A stretch of 64,000 nucleotides of DNA from an uncultured Lachnospiraceae bacterium (lineage in GTDB: Bacteria > Bacillota > Clostridia > Lachnospirales > Lachnospiraceae), in the NCBI GenBank assembly GCA_947173495.1, contig CAMWFQ010000007.1, positions 62,001 through 126,000 on the forward strand. Reading direction: 5' to 3'. Position numbers and translations under genes: made by a program. Shown piece by piece: positions 43,993-53,494 of the stretch (positions are counted from its first letter, which is position 1; each line of letters begins with the position of its first letter). The notes beneath the pieces were generated by a model. It had not been told where the DNA came from. It did no database searches and saw only the letters and a list, made by a program, of their open reading frames with translations.

Positions 43993-44009
43993 AGTTAAAT
44001 TTATTAACT
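43993..44009. promoter_or_regulatory. Upstream operator-like site
   Basis: AGTTAAATTTATTAACT shares the AGTTAA/TTAACT arms of the site at 43813, about 180 bp away. It is a candidate auxiliary site for the neighbouring LacI regulator. Confidence 0.5.
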
Positions 44010-44032
44010 TACAAGCCCGGCCAGAGAATCAG

Positions 44033-44057
44033 GCAGGGGAGAATTTTTGTCCCCTGC
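44033..44057. other. Hairpin upstream of the second importer promoter
   Basis: GCAGGGGA pairs with TCCCCTGC across a 9-base loop. It lies between the importer promoter region and the LacI terminator; role unknown. Confidence 0.4.
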
Positions 44058-44088
44058 TCGCCGCGCGGGGCATTTCCTTATGCGCCCC

Positions 44089-44138
44089 TGCGCATGAAAA
44101 AAGTACCGGGGAAATTCCCGGTACTTTTTTCATGCGCA
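44089..44138. terminator. Strong terminator after the LacI gene
   Basis: A 50-bp palindrome: TGCGCATGAAAAAAGTACCG and its complement around a short loop, with internal A and T runs. On the minus strand it ends transcription of the regulator gene before the importer operon. Confidence 0.85.
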
Positions 44139-44222
44139 GAGAGCATTTTCTCACCGCCCTAATCTTTTCATTTCAATCTTCTAATTTCGATCTCTTAATT
44201 CAGATCTCTTAATTCAGATCTC

Positions 44223-45227
44223 TTACTTTCGATCTTTCACTGTTTTCTTTTCTATTATTTTGCCCGTTATGATCTGAACCCCTTCATCATATTTCTCATG
44301 TCTGATCTTCCTGATCAGGGAGTTCACGCATGTTTCCGCCATTCGATCCATGTCCACCCAATACGATGTGATTCGGTCCCGTCCGTCCGGCTGAAAATCA
44401 TCAAACCCTACCACAGACACGTCCTCCGGTACGGAATAGCCCATTTCCTCCAGATTCTGGATGACAACCTGCGCCGCATCATCACAGTTACATACATAAG
44501 CCTCCATTTCGGTTGTTCCGTACAATATCCTGTCGCCGATATTTCCATACCGGGTGCGGTCAGGAATCTCCCAGTCGCTTTCAAATTCTATGTGATTCTC
44601 CCTCAGCGCTTTTCTGTATCCCCAGTATCGGTCTGCAATACTGTTCGTTGCCTCGATATTTCCGATGAATGCGATTTTCTTATGCCCCTTTCTGATCAGG
44701 TAATCTGTCAGCAGGTAAGTTCCGTAATATCCATCTGAAATCACGGTATCAAGCACAACGGAGGATCTGTACGTGTCAAGGAAGAACACAGGCAAATCTG
44801 CCTGCTCCACCATCTTTCTGATGTAGCCTTCATCGATCTGTCCCATAAAGATCAGCCCATCCACTTTCCCGTCCAGCAGGACCTTGGGGATGTTTCTCTC
44901 TCTTTCATCCTCTTTTGTGAGCAGCTCCAGGATACCGTAATACCTGTTCTTATACAGGGCCTTAACCACCTTCTCGTACAGCTGCCCGTAAAAGGAAAGG
45001 GCATATCCATAATAATTCTCCGGAACAATCACCCCTATATTTCCTGTTTCAGCAGCAGCCGGTTTTCCCGGCGCGCCGTAGAGATAGCCCATCCTGTCTG
45101 CCACCTGCCTGATTTTCAGCCTCAGTTCTTCTCCGACTCCCGGCTTTCCCGCCAGCGCCTTGGAAACCGTAACCGTACTTACCCCTACTTTTGCCGCTAT
45201 GTCTGTCAAAGTAACATTCTTAGCCAT
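44223..45227 (-). CDS. LacI-family transcription regulator of the second importer operon
   Basis: The protein has 334 residues. The N-terminal HTH reads VTLTDIAAKVGVSTVTVSKA, with hinge VADRMGYLYG. The effector domain includes NIGVIVPENYYGYALSFYG and VSVVGFDDFQPDGRD. It reads toward the second importer operon with a strong terminator between. Inverted AT-rich arms around its own promoter and AGTTAA/TTAACT sites at the importer promoter suggest it controls both; that is inference. Confidence 0.93.
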   Translation of the reverse strand: MAKNVTLTDIAAKVGVSTVTVSKALAGKPGVGEELRLKIRQVADRMGYLYGAPGKPAAAETGNIGVIVPENYYGYALSFYGQLYEKVVKALYKNRYYGILELLTKEDERERNIPKVLLDGKVDGLIFMGQIDEGYIRKMVEQADLPVFFLDTYRSSVVLDTVISDGYYGTYLLTDYLIRKGHKKIAFIGNIEATNSIADRYWGYRKALRENHIEFESDWEIPDRTRYGNIGDRILYGTTEMEAYVCNCDDAAQVVIQNLEEMGYSVPEDVSVVGFDDFQPDGRDRITSYWVDMDRMAETCVNSLIRKIRHEKYDEGVQIITGKIIEKKTVKDRK

Positions 45228-45263
45228 TCGTTCTCCTTATCGCAATCCGTCAGGTTATATTTT

Positions 45264-45326
45264 GTTTAATATTTATTGTTAATTTCAATTAATTTTTATC
45301 ATATATTAAACTAATATACTTGTCAA
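45264..45326 (-). promoter_or_regulatory. Promoter of the second LacI gene with inverted repeats
   Basis: TTGACA (45321-45326), a 17-bp spacer and TATGAT (45298-45303). GTTTAATAT (45264-45272) and ATATTAAAC (45303-45311) are inverted arms spanning the start region, consistent with autoregulation. Confidence 0.7.
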
Positions 45327-45356
45327 GAAAAGCGATCAGAACGCCGAGTTACATCA

Positions 45357-46502
45357 TTATCCAAACAATTCCGCAGTCTTTTTCATTCTGTCGGCAATTT
45401 TCACGCCGAAAGGACAGCGCCCCTCACAGCCCCTGCAGCCAATACACGCATCGGCGCGGCGCTCCAGCGCAAGATAGTGCTCCCTTACCGCAGCCGGAAC
45501 CTCCTCCTGCATCACGGCAAGGTCATAATATTTATTTACCATTGCAATATCGATTCCAACGGGGCAGGGCCTGCAGTGTCCGCAGTAGGTACATTCTCCC
45601 TGTCCGAAGGTATGACGGGGCGCTTTTGCCAGAACGGCGGCATAATTCTTTTCCTCATCAGAGGCACTTTCATATGCCACAGCCGCCTCCACGTGCTCCG
45701 GACTGTCATAGCCGGCCATAACGGCTGCAACCCCGGGGCGGGTCAGACAGTAATGAATGCACTGCACCGGTGTCAGCGCCACTCCAAAAGGAGAACGGGA
45801 CCCGTCAAACAAACGTCCTCCGGCATAAGGCTTCATGACGGTAATACCCACGTCATTCTGCTCGCACAGCCTGTAAAGCGCTCTTCTTTCCGGATCAATG
45901 CCGCCCAGCCCTTCCTGATATTCATCGGCAAAATAATCATCTATGTTTTCCGTAGGAGGAAGCAGGTCAAAGGCCGGATTAATGCTGAACAGAATCATTT
46001 CCACAAACCCGCTTTCCGCCGCTTTTTTCGCCATTGCCGGATTATGGGTGCTCATACCGATATGACGGATCTTTCCACTGGCTTTCAGCTCCTTCACATA
46101 TTCCATATACGGCCCGTTGACAGCCAGATCCCAGTCGGATTCCTGATCGACAAAATGCATCATGCCCAAATCAATATACTCTGTCTGCAGCCGTGTCAGC
46201 AAATCCTCAAAGGCTATCCGGCACGCGTCCACATCGCGGGTACGGGCATACTGACCGTCCTGCCAGGTGGAACCGATATGTCCCTGAATAAACCACCTCT
46301 CCCGCCTGCCGGCAAGCGCCTTCCCTATATTGGTGCGCACATTGGGCTCGGACATCCAGCAGTCCAGAATATTGATTCCCCACTTGTCTGCACAGTCAAT
46401 AACGGCTTTGCACTCTTCATAATTGTGGCGTTCCAGCCACTCTCCTCCCAGGCCGATTTCACTGACCATTAAATTTGTTTTCCCAAGACGACGGTATTGC
46501 AT
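45357..46502 (-). CDS. Aldo/keto reductase with C-terminal 4Fe-4S ferredoxin domain
   Basis: About 381 residues. The second of two adjacent ATGs (46502) has the better spacing to AAGGAGG. The aldo/keto reductase barrel covers residues 1-290 (RLGKTNLMVSEIGLG, RHIGMSTHNPAMAKKAAESG, ITVMKPYAGG). The tail has cysteine clusters CTYCGHCRPCP and CIGCRGCEGRCP for two 4Fe-4S clusters. The usual catalytic Asp/Tyr region reads NILDCWMSEPNV and is atypical. Such anaerobe proteins are oxidoreductases of uncertain substrate; proximity to glycan genes suggests sugar metabolism. Confidence 0.88.
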   Translation of the reverse strand: MQYRRLGKTNLMVSEIGLGGEWLERHNYEECKAVIDCADKWGINILDCWMSEPNVRTNIGKALAGRRERWFIQGHIGSTWQDGQYARTRDVDACRIAFEDLLTRLQTEYIDLGMMHFVDQESDWDLAVNGPYMEYVKELKASGKIRHIGMSTHNPAMAKKAAESGFVEMILFSINPAFDLLPPTENIDDYFADEYQEGLGGIDPERRALYRLCEQNDVGITVMKPYAGGRLFDGSRSPFGVALTPVQCIHYCLTRPGVAAVMAGYDSPEHVEAAVAYESASDEEKNYAAVLAKAPRHTFGQGECTYCGHCRPCPVGIDIAMVNKYYDLAVMQEEVPAAVREHYLALERRADACIGCRGCEGRCPFGVKIADRMKKTAELFG

Positions 46503-46574
46503 CATATTCCTCCTTGTACTCTCTCTGATATAGTCTGAAATCAGTTTTTTAACATTCCTATTGGATCATTGATT

Positions 46575-47696
46575 TCAGTGATCAAAATGTGCAGATACTT
46601 CCTTCAGTTTCTCGATAATGGACAAATGCTGCGGGCATACTCTCTCACACTGACCACACCCGATGCAATCCTTCGCCCTGCCAAACTTTTCCGCCAAAGT
46701 ATCATAATTTGAATAGTTGACCGTCCAGCCCTTCTCCTCAAGACGCTCCCGCATATCCTCATTATAAAGTGAAAAATACTGCGGAATGGCAATCTTTTTC
46801 GGACAGCCCTCACTGCAGTAAGAGCAGCCGGTACAGGGTATGGCAATCTGTCCGTTAATGATGTCCGCCGCCCTTCGGCAGAGCGATTTCTCCTCGTCTG
46901 TAAGTGGCCTGAAATTTTCCATATAACTGATGTTGTCCTCCATCTGCGTTATACTTGACATTCCTGAGAGCACCACCATTACATGGTCAAGAGATGCCGC
47001 AAAGCGGATTGCCCAGCTCGGTACAGACATCTCTGCATCATAATCCTCGAACAGCTTTTTTGCCTCTTCGGGAACGCACGCCAGTGTTCCACCTTTGACA
47101 GGTTCCATAACGATGACCGGCTTGCCGTGCTTTACGGCAACCTCATAGCATGCGCGGGACTGCACCCACTCACTCTCCCAGTCCAGATAATTAAGCTGCA
47201 GCTGGACAAATTCCATTTCAGGATGTTTTGTAAGGATCTCGTCAAGCAGTGCCGCACTATCATGATAGGAAAATCCGGCATGCTTCACAAGACCCTGCGC
47301 CTTCTTTTCCAAAAGCCAGTTAAAGCAGTCAAATTTTTCATATTTTGGCAGCTTTGAACCCTCGATACCATGCAGCAGATAGTAATCGAAGAATCCGGCA
47401 CCGGTTTTCTCAAGCTGTGAATAAAAGATGTTATCTCTATCCTCCATAGAATGAAAGAATCCGGCGTGGAGCTTTGTTGCAAGGGTAAAATGATCTCTGG
47501 GATAGCGGTCAACCAAAGCGGTCTTTGCCACGCCTTCGCTGGCAAATCCATTGTACATCCAGGCTGTGTCAAAATAAGTAAATCCCTTTTCGATGAACAG
47601 ATCCACCATCTCTTTTACCTGCTCGATGTCCACGGCAGCCGCGTTTGTTTTGTCCAGTACCGGCATACGCATCAGACCAAAACCAAGCTTTTTCAT
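46575..47696 (-). CDS. Aldo/keto reductase with C-terminal 4Fe-4S ferredoxin domain
   Basis: The 373-residue protein starts behind AGGAGGAGG. The barrel has the standard Asp and Tyr in FTYFDTAWMYNGFASE, plus HAGFSYHDSAALLDEIL. The tail carries CTGCSYCSEGCP and CIGCGQCERVCP. It is a paralogue-type neighbour of the gene 72 bp downstream and probably cotranscribed with it. The redox partner is likely ferredoxin; substrate unknown. Confidence 0.92.
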   Translation of the reverse strand: MKKLGFGLMRMPVLDKTNAAAVDIEQVKEMVDLFIEKGFTYFDTAWMYNGFASEGVAKTALVDRYPRDHFTLATKLHAGFFHSMEDRDNIFYSQLEKTGAGFFDYYLLHGIEGSKLPKYEKFDCFNWLLEKKAQGLVKHAGFSYHDSAALLDEILTKHPEMEFVQLQLNYLDWESEWVQSRACYEVAVKHGKPVIVMEPVKGGTLACVPEEAKKLFEDYDAEMSVPSWAIRFAASLDHVMVVLSGMSSITQMEDNISYMENFRPLTDEEKSLCRRAADIINGQIAIPCTGCSYCSEGCPKKIAIPQYFSLYNEDMRERLEEKGWTVNYSNYDTLAEKFGRAKDCIGCGQCERVCPQHLSIIEKLKEVSAHFDH

Positions 47697-47915
47697 GTTG
47701 TTCTTCCTCCTCCTGCTATAAATCCTGTTTGCTTATTTCCATCTTTTGTAATCTAAAAGTATACATCTGCCCCCATGCATCGTCAAGACTTGACTCGCAA
47801 ACTTCCGGTGCATACTCTGTCAGCTCTTCTTGCAGCCGCTTTCACTCTGCTATATTTTGTGCACTCAAACAGGATATGTGTTAAGATAGAGAAAATCATG
47901 TAAAGGAGAAATACA
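47697..47915. other. Intergenic region upstream of the TIR-TPR gene
   Basis: Divergent upstream regions. TTGTGC near 47858 and TAAGAT near 47883 could be a weak plus-strand promoter. No operator or hairpin stands out. Confidence 0.35.
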
Positions 47916-50900
47916 ATGAAGCTGACTTATCGCACCAGAGGCGAGTCCTCTCCACAGGGTAAGCCCAGGATCTATTTTACCGGTCATCCGGCGGATTTAC
48001 CCATCTGTTCAGAGGAGATTTTCGCAGATATCCTGGAAATGCAAAACTGCGCCATCTACTATGACGAGGAGCCGGAGGCTCCTTATGATACGGAAGAGCT
48101 GTTTCGGGAGCTGGAGCAGATGCAGCTCATTGTCATCCCGGTGACAAGCCGTTTTCTCTATCAGGAGAACCGGGCGCTGGCGGTCGAATTTCCTTTTGCA
48201 GCCAGACGTCATATCCCCGTTCTGCCTCTTGTACAGGAACCGAATCTGGAAGCTTCCTTCAACGAAAAATGCGGCGATCTGCAAATGCTCAACAAGCACG
48301 ACCCGGATCCCACGGCTCTGCCTTACGCGGACAAACTGGAAAAATTTTTGTCATCCGTTTTGGTCGGAGACGAACTGGCTGAGAAGATACGTGCCGCATT
48401 CGATGCCTATGTATTTTTAAGCTACCGCAAAAAAGACCGCAGGTATGCCCGGGAGCTTATGCAGCTTATTCACAGAAATGAGTTCTGTCGGGATATTGCG
48501 ATATGGTACGACGAGTTTTTGACGCCGGGGGAAAATTTCAACGAAGCCATTGCGGAAGCTCTGCAGAAGTGCGCCCTGTTTACTCTGGCAGTCACGCCCA
48601 ATATCGTAGAACCGGGAAATTATGTCGTGCGGCAGGAGTATCCGGAGGCAAAGAAGTCCGGCAAACCCATTCTCCCTGTGGAGCTGGTCCCTACCGATAA
48701 AGCCGCCCTGGAAAACTCCTTTCAGGATATTCCTCCCTGTACTGACGCGTATGATGAAAGCGCCCTTTCCGTCACGCTGCTGAAGGCGGTACAAAAGCTG
48801 GCGATCCGGGAGAACGACGGCTCTCCGGAGCACAATTTCTTTATCGGCCTGGCATATTTGAGCGGTATTGACGTGGAGGTGGACCGTCCCCGCGCCCTTT
48901 CCCTCATCACCGGCGCGGCGGAAAACGAACTGCCGGAGGCTATGGAAAAGCTGGTGAGCATGTACCGGAGCGGCGACGGTGTGGAGCGAAATTATCACAC
49001 TGCAATCCAATGGCAGGAACGAATTGTGGACTGGAGGCGGAGACAGTTTGAAGAGAGCCGGTCAGCGGATGATCTTCTGTCTCTGGCGAATGCCCTGTGG
49101 GATCTTGGCGACTATCAACGAGAATTGGACGACGTGGCTGCCGCGAAGCAGACTTATCAGCAGATGCTGGATATCAGTAAACCGTTTGCCGAACAGTATC
49201 ATGCGGGATGGGCATGGAAATATGTCTCTGCCTGCTACGGCTTTCTGGGCAATATCTGTCTGTCGGAGGCTGATCTGAAGGGAGCGGAAAGCTATTATCT
49301 TCAGGCGCTGGGAATCGCCCGCCTGCTGTGCGGGAAGACAGATGATGCGAATATGCGCCGGGATCTCGCCGTCTGTTATGTCAATTTAGGAAACATCAGC
49401 CGGGCGGAAGGCGATCTGGAAAAAGCAAAGAACTTTTACCTGCAGGAACTGAAGCTCTCCACACAATTATATGAAGAGTCCGGTAACGTGAAAGAACGCC
49501 GGGCGCTCTTTGTCAGCTACAGTAATCTGGGTATCATCAGTCAGGCTATGGCTGAATTAACCGATGCAAGGGACTATTATCTGCAGGCTTTGGATTTGAG
49601 CCGGCAATTATGGGAAGAGACCGGAACCGCACAGGCACAGGAAGATCTCGCAACCGCCTGTACACAGCTGGGCGACCTCAGCCGGCGAGAGAGACGTCCG
49701 GCCGATGCAAAAGACTATTATCTGCAGGCTTTGGAACTGCGCAGGCAGCTGTGTGAAGAAACCGGGACTGTAGATGCGCGGCGGAATCTCTCCTTCAGCT
49801 ATAACAGGCTTGGTGAGATCAGCCGGGACGAAAAACAGCTGTCTGATGTAGAAAACTATTATATGCAGGCGTTGAAGCTGCGCAGACAATTGTGGGAGGA
49901 AACCGGGACCATACAGGCCGGACGGGAACTGGCAACCAGCTATGAAAGACTTGGCACTGTAAAAGAAGAGGAAAAGGCACTGAGCGAGGCAAAACATCTC
50001 TATCTGCAGGCTCTGAAACTGCGCAGGCAGCTGTGCGAAGAAGCGCAGACCGGGCAGATACGGAATGAACTCTCTTCCACTTACCAAATGCTGCAAATAC
50101 TCTCCGACAGCTATAAAAAACTGTATCTGAGCTGTCAGGATAAGGGGGAACTGATCCAGGCAAAAGAATTATGTCTGCAGGATTTAGATCTGGATCGATT
50201 GCTGTATGAGGAAACGGGAGCGAGGGAGGCGCAGCGGGAACTCTCTGTCTGTTATACTAATCTGGGGGACATCAGTCAGGCTGTAAATGAATCGGATGCG
50301 GCGGAAGACTATTACCGTCAGGGTTTTGAACTGAGCAGGCAGTTATGTGAAAAAAAGGGAACCCGACAGGCGCGCCGGGATCTTTCTGTCAGCTATCATA
50401 AACTGGGAAATATCAGCTGGAACAAAGGTCTTCTGGCAGAGGCGGAGGACTATTATCTGAAAGCTCTGGCGTTGAACGGCCCGGTATGGAAGGAAGAGGA
50501 AGCAGAGCTGCAAAACCCATTGTTATGCACTCTGAAGATGAAAAAAGAGGCTAGGGAGACGCAGTGCAGTCTTACAGCCAGTTATACCGGCCTGATCCGC
50601 CTTGCGCTGGCTGATGGCAGTCTGTACAAAGCAAAAGAATATTTTCTGCACAGCCTAGAGGCAAGCGAACAGCTATACCGGGAAACTACGATAGCAGCAG
50701 TCGGGGCGTCCGATATCAGCACCCGCGAGCTGGCCGTGATAAAAGACTGTTATCTGCTGGGGCTGGAAGTAAGCAAACAGCTGTACAAGGCGTCCGGCAC
50801 CCTGGAAATGCGGACTGAGCTTGCCGCCGGCTATCACCGGCTGGGTAATGTCAGTCAGAAGGAAAAGCATTTCTCTGAAGCCGAAAGCTATTACCGGCAA

Positions 50901-51581
50901 AGCCTGGAGCTCAACAGGAAGTCGTATGAAGAAACAGGGAGCGCTGAGATTCGCAGGCGTCTCGCCGACGATCATGGCAGGATGGGAGATGTTCTTCGGG
51001 CAGAGGGTAAATCCACCGGGGCAGGAGAACATTATCTATGCGAGTTGAAAATAAATAAGCAGTTATATGAGGAAACCGGGACGGAACAGGCACAGCGGTA
51101 TCTGTCTCTCAATTATGGCAGGCTCCGTAAGCTCGCCCACAGCTATGACAGGCTGGGCAAGACCTGCGAGAACGAGGGAGACCTGATCCGGGCGGAGGGG
51201 TCCTATCTGCAATATGCAGAACTGAGCAGACTGGTATCACGGGAAATGTGGGATCTGGAAAACCGGCAGGATCCTGTCACAGGTTCCAGCCTCTTTTGCA
51301 GTAAAAAATTTCTGCGGGAACGTACAGAAGTCCAGCAGGAGCTGATAGCCGCTTATAACGGGCTGGGCCGTATCGCCCTGGCGGCCGGCCGACTGGAGAA
51401 GGCAAAGGAATATTATCGGAACGCTCTGAAGGAAAGCGAGCGTCTGTATGAACAGGCCGGGCCTGCGCCGGCACAGCGTCTTATAGCCGCAAGTTACAAA
51501 AGACTCGCCGGGGTCAGCCGCACGGAGGGCAATCTGGCAGAAGCGGAAGAATATGATCGGCAGGCAGCGCCTGGCAGATAA
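47916..51581 (+). CDS. Large protein with two TIR-like domains, Sel1-like repeats and tandem TPRs
   Basis: The 1221-residue cytoplasmic protein has no signal or membrane segment; ATG follows AAAGGAG. Residues 163-265 look like a TIR domain: DAYVFLSYRKKD, IAIWYDEFLTPGENFNEAI, and Glu241 in NYVVRQEYPEA at the place of the NADase glutamate. Residues 15-125 have the same alternating pattern in a diverged form (PRIYFTGHPAD, CAIYYDEE, QLIVIPVTSRF). Residues 310-360 are Sel1-like. About a dozen TPRs follow, with the recurring motif YSNLGxISxxxxxLxxAxxYYLQAL. Bacterial TIR proteins can cleave NAD+ in defence or act as scaffolds. No partner enzyme is adjacent. Confidence 0.8.
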   Translation: MKLTYRTRGESSPQGKPRIYFTGHPADLPICSEEIFADILEMQNCAIYYDEEPEAPYDTEELFRELEQMQLIVIPVTSRFLYQENRALAVEFPFAARRHIPVLPLVQEPNLEASFNEKCGDLQMLNKHDPDPTALPYADKLEKFLSSVLVGDELAEKIRAAFDAYVFLSYRKKDRRYARELMQLIHRNEFCRDIAIWYDEFLTPGENFNEAIAEALQKCALFTLAVTPNIVEPGNYVVRQEYPEAKKSGKPILPVELVPTDKAALENSFQDIPPCTDAYDESALSVTLLKAVQKLAIRENDGSPEHNFFIGLAYLSGIDVEVDRPRALSLITGAAENELPEAMEKLVSMYRSGDGVERNYHTAIQWQERIVDWRRRQFEESRSADDLLSLANALWDLGDYQRELDDVAAAKQTYQQMLDISKPFAEQYHAGWAWKYVSACYGFLGNICLSEADLKGAESYYLQALGIARLLCGKTDDANMRRDLAVCYVNLGNISRAEGDLEKAKNFYLQELKLSTQLYEESGNVKERRALFVSYSNLGIISQAMAELTDARDYYLQALDLSRQLWEETGTAQAQEDLATACTQLGDLSRRERRPADAKDYYLQALELRRQLCEETGTVDARRNLSFSYNRLGEISRDEKQLSDVENYYMQALKLRRQLWEETGTIQAGRELATSYERLGTVKEEEKALSEAKHLYLQALKLRRQLCEEAQTGQIRNELSSTYQMLQILSDSYKKLYLSCQDKGELIQAKELCLQDLDLDRLLYEETGAREAQRELSVCYTNLGDISQAVNESDAAEDYYRQGFELSRQLCEKKGTRQARRDLSVSYHKLGNISWNKGLLAEAEDYYLKALALNGPVWKEEEAELQNPLLCTLKMKKEARETQCSLTASYTGLIRLALADGSLYKAKEYFLHSLEASEQLYRETTIAAVGASDISTRELAVIKDCYLLGLEVSKQLYKASGTLEMRTELAAGYHRLGNVSQKEKHFSEAESYYRQSLELNRKSYEETGSAEIRRRLADDHGRMGDVLRAEGKSTGAGEHYLCELKINKQLYEETGTEQAQRYLSLNYGRLRKLAHSYDRLGKTCENEGDLIRAEGSYLQYAELSRLVSREMWDLENRQDPVTGSSLFCSKKFLRERTEVQQELIAAYNGLGRIALAAGRLEKAKEYYRNALKESERLYEQAGPAPAQRLIAASYKRLAGVSRTEGNLAEAEEYDRQAAPGR

Positions 51582-51692
51582 ATGGATGACATAACGATAT
51601 TTCCATCAGCTTCCCTTTATCGCTGCCCGCTGAAGGAACTGTGCGGCCGCCCCGCATACCGGGGCCGCCGCACGGCAGACTCCTGCTCACTT

Positions 51693-53408
51693 TTACACCC
51701 CTGCCAGCACCTCAAAGGTTCCGGCAATGTCCAGTTTGCCGTAGCCCCATTCCCGGCTGGGGTAAGCGATCTCCGCGGACCGGTCCGCCCCGCGGATCAG
51801 GTAATTTTTCAGTTCACGGCTTTCCACCCACGGCCGGTTTCCTTTTACCACCGCCCACTGGAGAAACTGTGCGGCCGCCCCGGATGTCAGAGCCGCCGCA
51901 AGACAGGGCCCGGTCTTGGGGCCCAAAATTGTGCTGACACTGACGCCCGGCGCGCTGAAATCCGGCCTTATCTGACCGCTCCTTGTAAATCCTCTTCCCG
52001 ATTCTGCCCAGAAGCTTCCATTCGTATCGTCATATACGGATGTGGTGATCACATCCCTGGCATTGGAAGGCTCTGTCAGAGTGGTATAGGGGGAAGGCTT
52101 CAGGAAATAAGTATCCGCCTGAAGGATCTCAATGATCGGCAGCCATATATGAAAAGACGTCTCGGAATTCCTGTCACTGGTAATGAACACCTGAATCGAC
52201 CATATCCCCGGCGTGGGATCCAGAAAACGGAAAAAAATCAGCTCTTCTCCTGAGCTCTCCTCCACCAGTATATGGTCGACCTGAATCCTGGTCCTTTCAT
52301 AAATAAATCCAAATTCCCGGCCTCCCTGCCCTCTGAAATCTACCATTGGCGTGGTCTCTCCGCCTGGCGCCCGGATAGATATGGCATGGTTGGCGGAGAC
52401 ACTTCCCCACAGCTCCGCCGTAAAGCCCGCCGTTCCTTCTCCTACCCTGATCTCCACATTATCAAGAGTCTCCCGCAGTCCCTGGGTGGATACTCCCATA
52501 TAGTGACGGGCGCTGTTTCCTTCATTGCCGCCGCATACTACAATCGTGCGGCTGCGCTTGGTGGCGATCCGGTTCATATAATCCGCCAGCACGGAATGTC
52601 CCTCGTGATCCCCCATATTAGTCCCTATTCCAAAGAAAATCACCAGCGGACGGGAAAGAGAGATAGCATAGCTTTCCAGATATTTAAGAGCTACCAGCAG
52701 ATCGCTTTCCGCATAGACTATGGCATCATCCGGAATCAGATAGAATTCCCTCAGATAAGGCTTTGCCTGGCGGAGCTTCACCATGACGATATCCGCCTCC
52801 GGCGCCGCGCCCAGAAAACGCAGCCCGCTTCCCAGACTGCTTCCCGCCGCAACGCTTGCCATAGCCGTACCGTGGCCGTGTTCATCATAACTTGGCACAA
52901 TTTCTCTGGGATTATCGCTTTGCAGAGCCAGATTGATCGTCTCCTGCCGATATTCCGTCCCGTATAGGATCCCTGCAGGCGGTTCTCCGCTCTGGATCGT
53001 CTGATCCCAGATTCCCAGAATCCTGCTGCTCCCATCCTGATTTAAAAAGACGGGGTCGTCATAACGGATCCCTGTGTCCATAAACCCGATGACCACCCCT
53101 TTTCCGGTGAGATTTAACGGCGCTCTCTGCACCTGTGAAATTCCGCTGTAAATCAGGGGCGTCGGATCAAATCCCTGTCCGTTCCCCTCCTGCATTTGCA
53201 TCAGCCCGTATACCTTAGGAAGTACCGGATACGTATACTCTGTAATATTAATAGGACTGATTTCCTCTCCATACACATACGTAACCGCTATTTCCCCATC
53301 CACCGGCTGGGTCACATAGTCAAACAGATTTCTGAACCCGGGCGGAGCAGTATAATCCGTGACCAGGTCATAGTAATCATCAGAAACAATCTTTTCCCTG
53401 TCTGTCAT
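51693..53408 (-). CDS. S8 subtilase-family protein (Csp-like) with Cys in place of the catalytic Ser
   Basis: The protein has 571 residues and no signal peptide; the ribosome site is weak. Subtilase landmarks are Asp111 in GVVIGFMDTGIRYDDP, His179 in DEHGHGTAMASVAAG, and the oxyanion Asn in VVCGGNEGNS. The serine block, normally GTSxAAAxTAGAAA, reads GPCLAAALTSGAAA, so the nucleophile is Cys502. The layout with a long jelly-roll-like insertion before the Ser block resembles clostridial Csp proteins, some of which are pseudoproteases acting in spore germination. It follows the ClpX-like gene by 86 bp. Confidence 0.88.
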   Translation of the reverse strand: MTDREKIVSDDYYDLVTDYTAPPGFRNLFDYVTQPVDGEIAVTYVYGEEISPINITEYTYPVLPKVYGLMQMQEGNGQGFDPTPLIYSGISQVQRAPLNLTGKGVVIGFMDTGIRYDDPVFLNQDGSSRILGIWDQTIQSGEPPAGILYGTEYRQETINLALQSDNPREIVPSYDEHGHGTAMASVAAGSSLGSGLRFLGAAPEADIVMVKLRQAKPYLREFYLIPDDAIVYAESDLLVALKYLESYAISLSRPLVIFFGIGTNMGDHEGHSVLADYMNRIATKRSRTIVVCGGNEGNSARHYMGVSTQGLRETLDNVEIRVGEGTAGFTAELWGSVSANHAISIRAPGGETTPMVDFRGQGGREFGFIYERTRIQVDHILVEESSGEELIFFRFLDPTPGIWSIQVFITSDRNSETSFHIWLPIIEILQADTYFLKPSPYTTLTEPSNARDVITTSVYDDTNGSFWAESGRGFTRSGQIRPDFSAPGVSVSTILGPKTGPCLAAALTSGAAAQFLQWAVVKGNRPWVESRELKNYLIRGADRSAEIAYPSREWGYGKLDIAGTFEVLAGV

Positions 53409-53494
53409 TATAAGCCTGCAATCTTTTTCTTTACTATATGAACCTTACAGCCAAATGGTTATTTCTTCTGATCTCATATTGCAGCCGTATCTGC

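Noticed and set aside
47916-51581. Thoeris or CBASS defence system
   Set aside because: Neither a ThsA/SIR2-SLOG partner nor a nucleotide cyclase is present. Neighbours are aldo-keto reductases and a subtilase.
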